Below, piece by piece: positions 56,219-64,000 of a stretch of 64,000 nucleotides of DNA. Source of the stretch: Oryzomonas japonica (lineage in GTDB: Bacteria; Desulfobacterota; Desulfuromonadia; Geobacterales; Pseudopelobacteraceae). The position numbers and the translations under genes were made by a program. Location: positions 1-64,000 of the forward strand of contig NZ_VZQZ01000005.1 in assembly GCF_008802365.1 (NCBI RefSeq), written 5' to 3'. How positions within the stretch are numbered: position 1 is the stretch's first letter; the number at the start of each line of letters is the position of its first letter. The notes beneath the pieces are model-generated. The model had not been told where the DNA came from. It worked only from the letters and a program-made list of their open reading frames with translations, and ran no database searches.

Positions 56219-57652
56219 CTACAGATAGGGTGAAAAGAGCCGCGCGTAATTATCCCTGAGCCTGATGGGCAGAGAACGACCGTCGATCTCCTCCTGGGTG
56301 ATCTCGTGGGAGGCGGCGAAGGCTTGTTCGAAGTGCCGTTTGAGGCTGGCGGCAAAGGACTCGTCGAAGACACTCAGGTTCAGTTCGAAATTGAGACGCA
56401 GGCTGCGGGAGTCGAGATTGGCGGAGCCGACCAGCGACCAGACGTCATCCACCAGAAACAGTTTGGTATGGACAAAGGGGGGGGGCTGGTAGAACACCCT
56501 GATACCGTTGGCCAGAAGCTCCCATAAGAGCCCGCGGGTGGCCCAGTGGACAAAAGGCAGGTTGTTGAGACCGGGCAGGACGACACGCACAGGCACACCG
56601 CGCAGGGCGGTGGTGATCAGGGCGGCGATCATCGGCCGGTCGGGGATGAAGTAGGGGGTCATGATGCATACGGACTTCTTGGCGCAGGCGAGCACCCCCA
56701 TGATGATGTGCTCGAGTTTGCGGAACTCGTTATCCGGCCCGCCGCTGATGGCGCGGGCCAGGGAGCTGCCCTGGGGAGCGAGGGAGGGAAAGAAGGAGGG
56801 CGCGTCCAAGCGCTCGCCGGTAACGAAATACCAGTCTTCCAGAAAGGTCCTTTGCAGATCTGCCACCACCGGGCCTTGAACGGAAAAGTGCATGTCCCGG
56901 ATGGCGGTGTCCTTATCGGTGGAGGCCGGTTGGTGGCGGCTGCGGATATTCATGCCGCCGGTGAAGGCCTCGCGCCCGTCGATGATCAGTAGTTTACGGT
57001 GGTTGCGCAGGTTGATGTAGGCGCCCCGGCTCAGGGGGAGATAGCGGACCAGGCGCACCCGGGTGCCTGCGAGGGCCGTGCGGGGGAGGTGGCGGCTGTA
57101 CTTCTCCCCCATGGCGTCGATGATGACCCGCACCGCAACGCCCCGTTTGGTCGCCTCCTTGAGCTGATCGATGAATTCGGCGCCGATGCCGTCGGCGTCG
57201 AAGATATAACTGCTCAGATTGATGCTTTCCTCTGCCCGCCTGATGGCCGCCAGCATGGTCGGATAGGCTTCCTCGCCATCCACCAGCGGGATGATGCGGT
57301 TACCCTCCCGCAGTCTGGTGCGCACCACCCGGTCCCCCAACACGCGCAGGTCATCCAGATGTGCCGCGGCCAGGGGGAGTCGCACCGCCTCGCTGCCGGG
57401 GTCCTCAAGAGGGTGGATCTCGCTCCCGCTGAGTCTGCGGCCACTTTCCTGCCAGCGCCGGGCCTGGCGGGAGATGCGGTTGACCCCCAGGCACCAGTAC
57501 AGAAACGGGCCAAGCAGCGGCAACGTCAGGCTGATGCTCATCCAACCCAGGGCGGAACGGGAATCGCGTTTATGGAGCAGGGCGTGCCCCGCCGTGACCA
57601 GCGAGAGCAGGCAGGCACAGAGGGCGAACAGGATGATGAAGGCATGATCCAT
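56219..57652 (-). CDS. cls: cardiolipin synthase (phospholipase D family)
   Basis: The 477-residue protein has two N-terminal membrane helices (FIILFALCACLLSLVTAGHAL and ISLTLPLLGPFLYWCLGVN). Two PLD HKD motifs are present: NLRNHRKLLIIDGREAFTGG and FVHTKLFLVDDVWSLVGSAN. It joins two phosphatidylglycerols into cardiolipin. The start at 57652 lies just after the Rieske stop codon without a clear ribosome site, so coupling is likely; an upstream in-frame extension is not protein-like. The second HKD is preceded by a nine-C run (56477-56485) encoding Pro-Pro-Pro. Confidence 0.93.
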   Translation of the reverse strand: MDHAFIILFALCACLLSLVTAGHALLHKRDSRSALGWMSISLTLPLLGPFLYWCLGVNRISRQARRWQESGRRLSGSEIHPLEDPGSEAVRLPLAAAHLDDLRVLGDRVVRTRLREGNRIIPLVDGEEAYPTMLAAIRRAEESINLSSYIFDADGIGAEFIDQLKEATKRGVAVRVIIDAMGEKYSRHLPRTALAGTRVRLVRYLPLSRGAYINLRNHRKLLIIDGREAFTGGMNIRSRHQPASTDKDTAIRDMHFSVQGPVVADLQRTFLEDWYFVTGERLDAPSFFPSLAPQGSSLARAISGGPDNEFRKLEHIIMGVLACAKKSVCIMTPYFIPDRPMIAALITTALRGVPVRVVLPGLNNLPFVHWATRGLLWELLANGIRVFYQPPPFVHTKLFLVDDVWSLVGSANLDSRSLRLNFELNLSVFDESFAASLKRHFEQAFAASHEITQEEIDGRSLPIRLRDNYARLFSPYL

Positions 57653-57660
57653 GGAGAGGT

Positions 57661-57960
57661 CTATGCCGGATCGATGAGGATGTCGTCTCCGCTGATTTGG
57701 ACGGGAAAGGTTTTCAGGGTGAGGTCGGGGTGATCCGCGCATCCGCCATCGGCAAGGTTGAAGCGGTAGCCGTGGCGCGGGCAGGCGATATACCCCTCTT
57801 TGACAACGGCGGCGTTCATAGGGCTCCCCTGGTGGGGACATTCGTTCTCACAGGCGAAGATGGTCCCTTTGACGTTGACCAGGAGAATTTCCCGGTCTGA
57901 GACGGAAACAACCTTCTTGCCGAAGTTGGGAACCTCGCCGACCTTTGCCACCGGTGTCAT
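57661..57960 (-). CDS. small Rieske 2Fe-2S ferredoxin (NirD/BphA3-like)
   Basis: The 99-residue protein has both Rieske ligand pairs: C-x-H in ENECPHQGSPMN and C-x2-H in ACPRHGYRFNLADGGC. It is a stand-alone electron carrier, with no oxygenase partner seen nearby. AGGAGG precedes the ATG. The stop lies nine bases before the cardiolipin synthase start, so they are one transcript; a functional link is not obvious. Confidence 0.92.
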   Translation of the reverse strand: MTPVAKVGEVPNFGKKVVSVSDREILLVNVKGTIFACENECPHQGSPMNAAVVKEGYIACPRHGYRFNLADGGCADHPDLTLKTFPVQISGDDILIDPA

Positions 57961-58249
57961 GGGAGTACCTCCTGTGAATGATGTGTTTGGTTAACCTACC
58001 TTAAATCCACTGAAAAAACAAGGAACGTCAGATGGTTTCAGCGCGTGCATAGACGGAAAGCATGGTGCGGCGAAAAGAGCACCGGCGGCGTACGTGGTAG
58101 AATCTAATTGAGCGATAGGCACAAAAAAATATCAGAGGGCAAAAAAATGATCAAAAAATAGGCAGCGTAACGAGCGCCCAGGGGATTAAAAACGCACTGA
58201 ATTATGGTCGACATGGCGCATATATTTGATATCACAGCAAAATGCAATA

Positions 58250-58264
58250 TGGCACATTATGTGC
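58250..58264 (+). promoter_or_regulatory. sigma-54 (-24/-12) promoter candidate for the nitrogen cluster
   Basis: TGGCACATTATGTGC fits TGGCAC-N5-TTGC with one mismatch and has the required GG/GC spacing. It stands about 145 bases before the ATG of the outer-membrane protein gene, giving a leader of about 134 bases that contains a small hairpin (GATGAAA / TTTCATC, 58346-58369). The 449-base gap 57961-58409 otherwise shows no gene. No clear NtrC dyad (GCACC-N5-GGTGC) was seen. Confidence 0.6.
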
Positions 58265-58409
58265 TTAAGCTTCATGACCATAAGCGAGGTGTAGCGGACA
58301 ACACATATATATTTTTACAACATTTTACTCTACAGAACGTGCATCGATGAAACCAATGTCGCTTTCATCCAATCACCGTTCAAAATCAACGATGAAAAGG
58401 AGAGGAAAG

Positions 58410-59225
58410 ATGAGGATTGGTAACGTAGTAGCAACAACAATGGCAGCATTGGTCTTTGCCTGTGGTACGGCACTGGCTACCCCTTCAACGCAGATTTGGA
58501 TTCCTTCCCCCGATGTCAAAGGCTTCAAAGAAATTCATATCGATATCGATAATTATACTCGCTTTTCCGGAAAAACCGAAAATGGCTTCAACCCCAATTT
58601 GTACAATATCGGCCTGAGTGCCGGCGTACTGCCGTCGGAAAACGTCAAATTGGAGGTCGGGGTTGATTTTCTTAAGTCGGGCTACCAGAACGATGCCATC
58701 TATGGCTATGACCGGGCCCCCCTCTATTTCAACGCCAAATTGGGTACACCTGAAGATGCCTTTGGCGTCAAGGGGCTGCCCCAGTTTGCCATCGGCGCGT
58801 ATAATCTCGGCACCTACGAAAAGCTGGAGAAAGGGCTCTCCACTCGGCAGAATATTGTTTATGGACTGGTCGGGAAAACCCTGCCGGTCGTAGGCCGCTT
58901 CTCCGCAGGTGGTTACTATGGTTCCGAGCGTGCTCTCGGCCGGGGTGCGAACAGCGGCGTAATGGCGTCCTGGGACCGCACCATGAGCGAGATCTCCGAC
59001 AAACTCTGGCTGGCGGTCGATTACATGGGGGGCAACAATGCCAATGGCGAAGTTTCGGTGGGCGGTTCGTGGGCTTTCTCCAAACAGGTCTCGCTGATCG
59101 TTGGTGTTGTTGTTTTCAACCCGTTCTACACCACATCGGTTTCCGATCCCAGCAACGGCAACGGCGGTAATATCAACCCCGGCGGTAAGCCGGCCTTTAC
59201 CACCCAGTTGGATATCGCATTCTAA
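58410..59225 (+). CDS. predicted outer-membrane protein linked to PII/AmtB
   Basis: The 271-residue protein has a signal peptide (RIGNVVATTMAALVFACGTALA, cleaved before TPST). Beta-strand-rich sequence follows, with amphipathic segments such as NLYNIGLSAGVLPSENVKLEVGVDF and AFSKQVSLIVGVVVFNP (first quoted in part), ending TTQLDIAF with a C-terminal Phe, as in outer-membrane barrels. AGGAGAGGAAAG lies directly before the ATG at 58410, which rules out longer starts. It heads the glnB-amtB cluster behind a sigma-54-like promoter and may let nitrogen compounds cross the outer membrane. The family is not recognised. Confidence 0.65.
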   Translation: MRIGNVVATTMAALVFACGTALATPSTQIWIPSPDVKGFKEIHIDIDNYTRFSGKTENGFNPNLYNIGLSAGVLPSENVKLEVGVDFLKSGYQNDAIYGYDRAPLYFNAKLGTPEDAFGVKGLPQFAIGAYNLGTYEKLEKGLSTRQNIVYGLVGKTLPVVGRFSAGGYYGSERALGRGANSGVMASWDRTMSEISDKLWLAVDYMGGNNANGEVSVGGSWAFSKQVSLIVGVVVFNPFYTTSVSDPSNGNGGNINPGGKPAFTTQLDIAF

Positions 59226-59657
<432 letters not shown>

Positions 59658-59696
59658 CAATTATCGGATATAACCACTTACCTACGGAGGACTATC

Positions 59697-61193
59697 ATGA
59701 AGCTCAAACTGTATTTTGCCTCAATTATGCTTGTCATCCTGGCCGGTCTGATACCGATCTGCGCCATGGCCGAAGAGAAAAAAGATACCGCCCCGGCGGC
59801 AGCACCAGCGACAGCCGCACCTGCTCCTGTTGTCGCGGCACCTGCCGCGGCCCCGGCAGCAACGCCCGCCGCCGCTCCGGCGGCAGCAGCCCCGGCCACG
59901 CCGCCCGACGTCAAGCCGGTGCTCAACACCGGCGATACCGCCTGGATGCTGGTTTGTTGCGCCCTGGTGCTCTTGATGACACCTGGCCTGGCCTTTTTCT
60001 ACGGCGGTATGGTCCGTCAGAAAAACGTACTCTCCACCATGATGCATTCGTTTGTGGCCATGGGTATCGTTGGTGTTCAGTGGGCGGTTATCGGCTACTC
60101 ACTCGCTTTTGCCCCCGACCTGGGTGGCGGCTTGGTGGGCAACTGCAGCAAGTTCATGCTGAACGGCCTGATCATCATGAAGGATGCCGCCACCGGTACG
60201 GTGGACTGGGCCCTGTTCCAGAACTACGCCAAGGAGCCCGGCGCGATCCCCGAGTTGGTATTCGCCATGTACCAGGCCATGTTCGCCATGATTACCGTGG
60301 CCCTCATCTCCGGCGCCCTGGCGGAACGCGTCAAGTTCTCGGCCTTCTGCCTGTTCGTGCTGCTCTGGACCACCCTGGTCTATGACCCCTTGGCCCACTG
60401 GGTCTGGATGACCGACGGCTGGCTCTTTAAAAAAGGCGCTCTGGACTTCGCCGGCGGTACGGTCGTCCATCTTTCCTCCGGTATTTCGGCCCTGGCGTTC
60501 CTGGTGTTTCTCGGCAAGCGCCGCGGCTTCCCGACCGAGCGCATGGCTCCCCATAGCCTCCCGCTGACCCTGTTGGGCGTTGGCCTGCTCTGGTTCGGTT
60601 GGTTCGGATTCAACGCCGGTTCAGCGGTTGTCGGCGTCAACACCTCCGATGCGGCAGGCGGCCTGGCCGGTCTGGCTTTTACCACCACCGCCATCGCTCC
60701 GGCTGCCGCCGGCCTCTCCTGGATGTTCGCCGAATGGTTCCACGCAGGCAAGCCCAGCGCCCTCGGTTTCGGTTCGGGTATCGTGGCCGGTCTGGTCGTC
60801 ATCACCCCGGCAGCCGGTTTCGTACAGCCGGGTGCTGCCCTGCTCATGGGCTTTGCCGCCGGTATCGTCTGCTACCTGGGCGTGTTGATGAAAGCCAAAC
60901 TGAAATATGACGACTCCCTGGATGCCTTTGGCGTACACGGCATCGGCGGCACCTTTGGCGCCATCTTGACCGGCGTCTTCGCCACCGTCGGCGCAACCGG
61001 CCTTCTGGCCGGCAACGCCAAGCAGCTCATGATCCAGTTGATCGCGGTTCTGGCGGCCGGGGGCTATGCCTTCATCGTCACCCTGATCATCGCCTTTGTT
61101 CTGAATAAGACCATCGGCCTGCGGGTAGATAAGGAAGACGAAATCATGGGCCTCGACCAGACGCAGCACTCCGAGTCCGGCTACAATATGTAA
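59697..61193 (+). CDS. amtB: ammonium transporter AmtB with Ala/Pro-rich N-terminal extension
   Basis: The 498-residue protein has a signal peptide (1-24) and an Ala/Pro-rich periplasmic extension (about 30-66). Eleven helices of the Amt fold follow. Typical blocks are MLVCCALVLLMTPGLAFFYGGMVR, the pore His in GGTVVHLSSGISALAF, GGLAGLAF and the second His region LDAFGVHGIGGTFGAI (first quoted in part). It moves ammonium across the inner membrane under PII control. TACGGAGGAC precedes the ATG. The extension is longer than in E. coli AmtB. Confidence 0.96.
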   Translation: MKLKLYFASIMLVILAGLIPICAMAEEKKDTAPAAAPATAAPAPVVAAPAAAPAATPAAAPAAAAPATPPDVKPVLNTGDTAWMLVCCALVLLMTPGLAFFYGGMVRQKNVLSTMMHSFVAMGIVGVQWAVIGYSLAFAPDLGGGLVGNCSKFMLNGLIIMKDAATGTVDWALFQNYAKEPGAIPELVFAMYQAMFAMITVALISGALAERVKFSAFCLFVLLWTTLVYDPLAHWVWMTDGWLFKKGALDFAGGTVVHLSSGISALAFLVFLGKRRGFPTERMAPHSLPLTLLGVGLLWFGWFGFNAGSAVVGVNTSDAAGGLAGLAFTTTAIAPAAAGLSWMFAEWFHAGKPSALGFGSGIVAGLVVITPAAGFVQPGAALLMGFAAGIVCYLGVLMKAKLKYDDSLDAFGVHGIGGTFGAILTGVFATVGATGLLAGNAKQLMIQLIAVLAAGGYAFIVTLIIAFVLNKTIGLRVDKEDEIMGLDQTQHSESGYNM

Positions 61194-61225
61194 CAGCCCT
61201 TTCAACCTCCGCATCAAACGAAGAA

Positions 61226-61255
61226 GCGGAAGCCGTCCCCCGGGACGGCTTCCGC
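61226..61255 (+). terminator. strong hairpin after amtB
   Basis: GCGGAAGCCGTCCC and GGGACGGCTTCCGC form a perfect 14-base stem with a two-base centre. The T-tract is poor (CCTTGTC), so termination may be partial, letting the following kinase gene be transcribed. Confidence 0.6.
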
Positions 61256-61293
61256 CCTTGTCATTCACTCTGACGATCCTCCCGGAGATCAGT

Positions 61294-62040
61294 ATGGAAA
61301 CCCCGGCAGACAGGCACATCGACGGAGCCATCAGTCAAGAGCTTCTCAAACAATTGGCATATAACGAGAAGATGTCCGAACTCGGCAGGATCTCCGCGGG
61401 TGTGGTACATGAATTGAACGCGCCGCTTTCCGTCATCATCTCGGCCTCCCAGTTGATCATGCGGGAAGCCGATGTGCCGGAGTTCGTCCGGGAGATGGTT
61501 GCCCGGATCAGCTCCGAGGCCCTGCGCCTTTCCCACATGACGCGCGGGTTGCTCAATTTCAGCAGCCAGGAGGAAACGGAATCGGGCGGGGAGGCGGACG
61601 TCAACCTTACGGTGGGGTTCGTGCTGGACTTTCTCGACTACGAAGCGGCTCGGCGCGGAGTGACCCTGCTGCGGAAACTGGACTACCATTTGCCGGTGGT
61701 GGAGGTCGGCGCCAACCTGCTGAAACAGGTCCTGCTCAACATCATCATGAATGCCCTGCAGGCCATGGAACAGGATGGGGGCAGCCTGATGGTCGAAACC
61801 CTGGCGCCGGAGCCGGGAAAGGTGAGCATCGTCATCGCCGATACCGGGCCTGGAATTCCGGCCGCAGCGCTGACCAAGATATTTGACCCCTATTTCACCA
61901 CCAAAAAGCCGGGTGAAGGCACCGGGCTGGGGCTGTTCGTCACCAAGACGCTGGTGGAAAATCTGGGGGGGAGTATCGGGGTGCGGAGCACGGAAGGGGA
62001 GGGGACGACCTTTACCGTGACCTTCGTCGTTGAAGGGTAG
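61294..62040 (+). CDS. histidine kinase without sensor domain
   Basis: The 248-residue soluble kinase has HisKA with His39 in GRISAGVVHELNAPLSVIISA and a full HATPase: N-box QVLLNIIMNALQAME, G1 IADTGPGIPAAAL, F-box FDPYFTTKKPG and G2 GTGLGLFVTKTLVENLGG. CGGAG precedes the ATG at 61294. In Geobacter sulfurreducens I recall a kinase/ANTAR-regulator pair (GnfK/GnfR) near amtB that controls nitrogen genes by antitermination. This kinase may be the counterpart, but no regulator gene follows here, so it must act on a partner elsewhere. Confidence 0.88.
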   Translation: METPADRHIDGAISQELLKQLAYNEKMSELGRISAGVVHELNAPLSVIISASQLIMREADVPEFVREMVARISSEALRLSHMTRGLLNFSSQEETESGGEADVNLTVGFVLDFLDYEAARRGVTLLRKLDYHLPVVEVGANLLKQVLLNIIMNALQAMEQDGGSLMVETLAPEPGKVSIVIADTGPGIPAAALTKIFDPYFTTKKPGEGTGLGLFVTKTLVENLGGSIGVRSTEGEGTTFTVTFVVEG

Positions 62041-62229
62041 CGGTCCTCAAAAACAACCGTCCACGAAATGCACTCACAAAATCAGCATTAATTATAGATA
62101 AAAGTCAGTATACCTTTGGGGCGAATGGTCGATTACCGGCATCGGTCTGATTTGTTCGCGCCTTTCGTGGATCCAAAGCGGTTTTGGGTTGCTGACATTT
62201 CCCGCTGTTCCTGCCGTTTGACCGTTGCC

Positions 62230-63126
62230 CTACAGCCCGTTTTCGGCCAATTTCTCCACCAGTCTTTTCTGCTCGGCGCTCAGGGACCCCGGTACCTGGA
62301 TGGTGATCTTGACATAGAGATCACCCTTAGTGTTCGATCCCAGCGGTTTTACGCCGCACCCCTTCAGGCGGATCTTCGTACCGGCCTGAATGCCGGCCGG
62401 CACCTTGATGCGCTTATCCCCCTCCAGGGTAGGCACATCCAGCGAAGTTCCCAGGCAGGCGGCGCTGAACGGTATGGAGCGCTCCACGAACAGATCGCCT
62501 CCCTCGCGGGTAAAGACCGGATCAGCCAGCACGCGGATGATCAGGTAGAGGTCCCCCTGTGGCCCGCCGCCTTCCCCTTGCCCACCTTTGCCGGCAATAC
62601 GGATCTTGCTGCCGTTTTCCACGCCGGCCGGGATCTTTACCTTGAGTTCCTCCCGCTTGCCGTTCCTGCGGAAGGCCACCAGCTTTTCGGCGCCCAGGGC
62701 GGCATCGCGAAAACTGACGTCGGTCTCCATCTCATGGTCAGCACCCTGTTGGGGCGCCGCCCGGAAGCCGTTCCGTCCGCCGCGGCCAAAGGCACCACCG
62801 AACAGGCGCGAGAAGATGTCCTCGCCGCCTCCCGCCCCCATATCCTTGTAGGCGTTGCCAAAGTCGAAACCGCGGAAGATGTCCTCCTGGCTGTACTGCC
62901 GGTGGAACCCGCTTGAGCCGAAGGTGTCGTACTCTTCCTTTTTCTTGGCATCGGAGAGCACGGCATAGGCCTCATTGATCTCCTTGAATTTATCCTCGGA
63001 CGCCTTGTCCCCCGGGTTGCGGTCGGGGTGGTACTTGACCGCCAGCTTGCGGAAGGCCTTCTTGATCTCATCCGGGGTGGCGTTCTTATCGACTCCCAGC
63101 GCTTTGTAATAATCCGTCTGTGCCAT
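62230..63126 (-). CDS. DnaJ-class co-chaperone, CbpA-like (no zinc finger)
   Basis: The protein has 298 residues. The J domain with HPD ([31 protein letters not shown]) is followed by a G/F-rich linker ([13 protein letters not shown]). Two C-terminal substrate-binding beta domains come next ([41 protein letters not shown], first quoted in part). The four CxxCxGxG zinc repeats of DnaJ are absent, so this is the CbpA/type II form that stimulates DnaK. ATG at 63126 is chosen; the ATG at 63138 lies too close to AAAGGA. A sigma-70-type promoter lies upstream. Confidence 0.93.
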   Translation of the reverse strand: MAQTDYYKALGVDKNATPDEIKKAFRKLAVKYHPDRNPGDKASEDKFKEINEAYAVLSDAKKKEEYDTFGSSGFHRQYSQEDIFRGFDFGNAYKDMGAGGGEDIFSRLFGGAFGRGGRNGFRAAPQQGADHEMETDVSFRDAALGAEKLVAFRRNGKREELKVKIPAGVENGSKIRIAGKGGQGEGGGPQGDLYLIIRVLADPVFTREGGDLFVERSIPFSAACLGTSLDVPTLEGDKRIKVPAGIQAGTKIRLKGCGVKPLGSNTKGDLYVKITIQVPGSLSAEQKRLVEKLAENGL

Positions 63127-63163
63127 GGTTGTTTCCATCCTTTATCGTGCATCGTCTCAGCAA

Positions 63164-63192
63164 AATGTAATTGCTGGACGCCCTTCTGTCAA
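63164..63192 (-). promoter_or_regulatory. sigma-70 promoter candidate for the DnaJ-like gene
   Basis: On the minus strand TTGACA (plus 63187-63192), a 17-base spacer and TACATT (plus 63164-63169), about 38 bases before the start codon. No sigma-32-type element is evident. Confidence 0.65.
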
Positions 63193-63250
63193 TGAATCCC
63201 TTTGGGACCGCCCCAACATTTTCCCACCAGCCCCGGAAAAGTTCACGCAC

Positions 63251-63272
63251 TCTTAACCGGATCTTAACGCCA
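63251..63272 (+). promoter_or_regulatory. direct repeat with 11-base period, possible PhoB box
   Basis: TCTTAACCGGA is followed at once by TCTTAACGCCA, an 11-base direct repeat as in PhoB operators. It lies 116 bases before a metallophosphoesterase gene. The half-site differs from the E. coli CTGTCAT, so the match is one of architecture only, and no well-spaced -10 was found. Confidence 0.3.
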
Positions 63273-63387
63273 ACAGCTGAGATTGTCTGGTACTAAATCC
63301 GTCGGAGCGTCACTGCGCAACTGCACTTCCCGGAGGCTTTGGACGGCAGTTCACAACCTAATACCAGATGAAGGAGGAAACGTACGC

Positions 63388-64000
63388 ATGTCACAGAACG
63401 ACGACAAGAACGATGGTCTCGAACCAGGTGCGACAAAGGGTATCGACCGGCGCGAGTTCATAAAGCGCACCGCAGCCGGCGCCGGTGCCGTCGCGGTGGG
63501 TATGGTCATGGGAGGCTGCGGGACATCGTCGTCTGCTGCCACGACCAGTTCGATTGCAGCCGTAGTGCCGTCCAAGACCGCATGGAAATTCGCCGTCATG
63601 AACGACACCCAATGGACCCAGACCGATGACGGCTACAACCCCAACGGCACGCCAGTGGACATCATTGCCAAGCTGAACCAGGAGTTTATCAACAAGGGTG
63701 TCAAGTTTGTGGTGCAGACCGGTGACCTGACGGAAAAGGCAAGTTCGACCGGTACCACCACCGCCACCAAGACGGTCAACGGCACGACCACGACCTACAC
63801 CTACTCGAACACCGCTGCCGAGGACATGCGGGCGGTCTTTGCCCAGACCCTGTACAACGCCGGGATCGGTTTTTTCCCCCTGCGCGGCAACCACGACAGT
63901 GCGACAACCACGGCTACCGAGTTCCAACGTGCCTTTCCCCAGACCCAGAACGGCCAGATGAACACAACGCCGGCGGATGTCTTAAGCCTCACCAACCCCG
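63388..64000 (+). CDS. Tat-exported metallophosphoesterase (3' truncated by window)
   Basis: The first 204 residues are in view. A twin-arginine signal (GIDRREFIKRTAAGAGAVAVG) leads into MVMGGCGTSSS, whose Cys could be a lipidation site. The calcineurin-like phosphoesterase domain starts at WKFAVMNDTQW (first metal Asp), then FVVQTGDLTEKA and LRGNHDSATT (GNHD motif). Folding before Tat export fits a metal enzyme. AAGGAGG precedes the ATG at 63388. A Thr/Ser-rich insert (TTTATKTVNGTTTTYTYSNT) lies between the GDLT and GNHD motifs. The substrate is unknown. Confidence 0.88.
   Translation, partial: MSQNDDKNDGLEPGATKGIDRREFIKRTAAGAGAVAVGMVMGGCGTSSSAATTSSIAAVVPSKTAWKFAVMNDTQWTQTDDGYNPNGTPVDIIAKLNQEFINKGVKFVVQTGDLTEKASSTGTTTATKTVNGTTTTYTYSNTAAEDMRAVFAQTLYNAGIGFFPLRGNHDSATTTATEFQRAFPQTQNGQMNTTPADVLSLTNP

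Overview
The window is a contiguous piece of bacterial chromosome, most likely from a member of the Geobacteraceae (Desulfuromonadota). The support is the mix of gene families: a one-chain pyruvate:ferredoxin oxidoreductase next to dnaX-ybaB-recR, a GH57 glucanotransferase-like enzyme, a fused guanylyltransferase/pseudo-mutase, futalosine-pathway menaquinone synthesis (MqnE), a GAF sensor kinase/response regulator pair and an OmpA protein with thrombospondin type 3 repeats. The species cannot be fixed by eye. Most of the window is GC-rich. Roughly 45.4-53.6 kb is visibly AT-rich.

Layout. 0-9.8 kb: the dnaX end, ybaB, recR, nifJ, an outer-membrane barrel protein, an SDR enzyme and two DNA-repair-type or uncharacterised proteins. 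9.9-18 kb (minus strand): the CstA transporter, galT, a GH57 enzyme and a sugar-nucleotide pyrophosphorylase, that is, sugar and storage-polysaccharide metabolism. 18-24 kb: a two-component pair, cysS and OmpA/TSP3. 24-31 kb: a zinc-ribbon/DUF3426 protein, FKBP isomerase, the yggT-divIVA-DUF167 group, suhB, a FabH-type synthase and an ECF sigma / putative anti-sigma / periplasmic sensor trio with a candidate self-regulated promoter. 31-39.7 kb (minus): a methyltransferase, mqnE, ispF, gpsA, a HEAT-like protein and gyrA. 39.8-56 kb (minus): a Wzx/Wzy-type surface-polysaccharide locus. It holds sugar-nucleotide enzymes (gmd, a UDP-sugar epimerase, and a wbpV-wbpL-wbpM-like module), flippase, polymerase, five GT2 and one GT4 glycosyltransferases, an acyltransferase and a Wzi-like outer-membrane protein. 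56-58 kb: cardiolipin synthase and a Rieske ferredoxin. 58-62 kb (plus): a nitrogen-control cluster with a sigma-54-like promoter, a small outer-membrane protein, an intrinsic terminator, PII, AmtB and a sensor-less histidine kinase. 62-64 kb: a DnaJ-type chaperone and the start of a Tat-exported metallophosphoesterase.

The intergenic regions carry several families of 115-175 bp dispersed palindromic elements with terminal inverted repeats: three copies of one family, a pair flanking mqnE, and two related hairpins at about 13.0 and 18.1 kb. None of them encodes a protein. No tRNA, rRNA, CRISPR array, transposase or phage gene was seen. The points most worth following up are the repeat families, the CnrYXH-like sigma trio, the nitrogen operon with a terminator ahead of PII, the polysaccharide island with a nine-C tract inside the polymerase gene, and the guanylyltransferase with a degenerate mutase domain.
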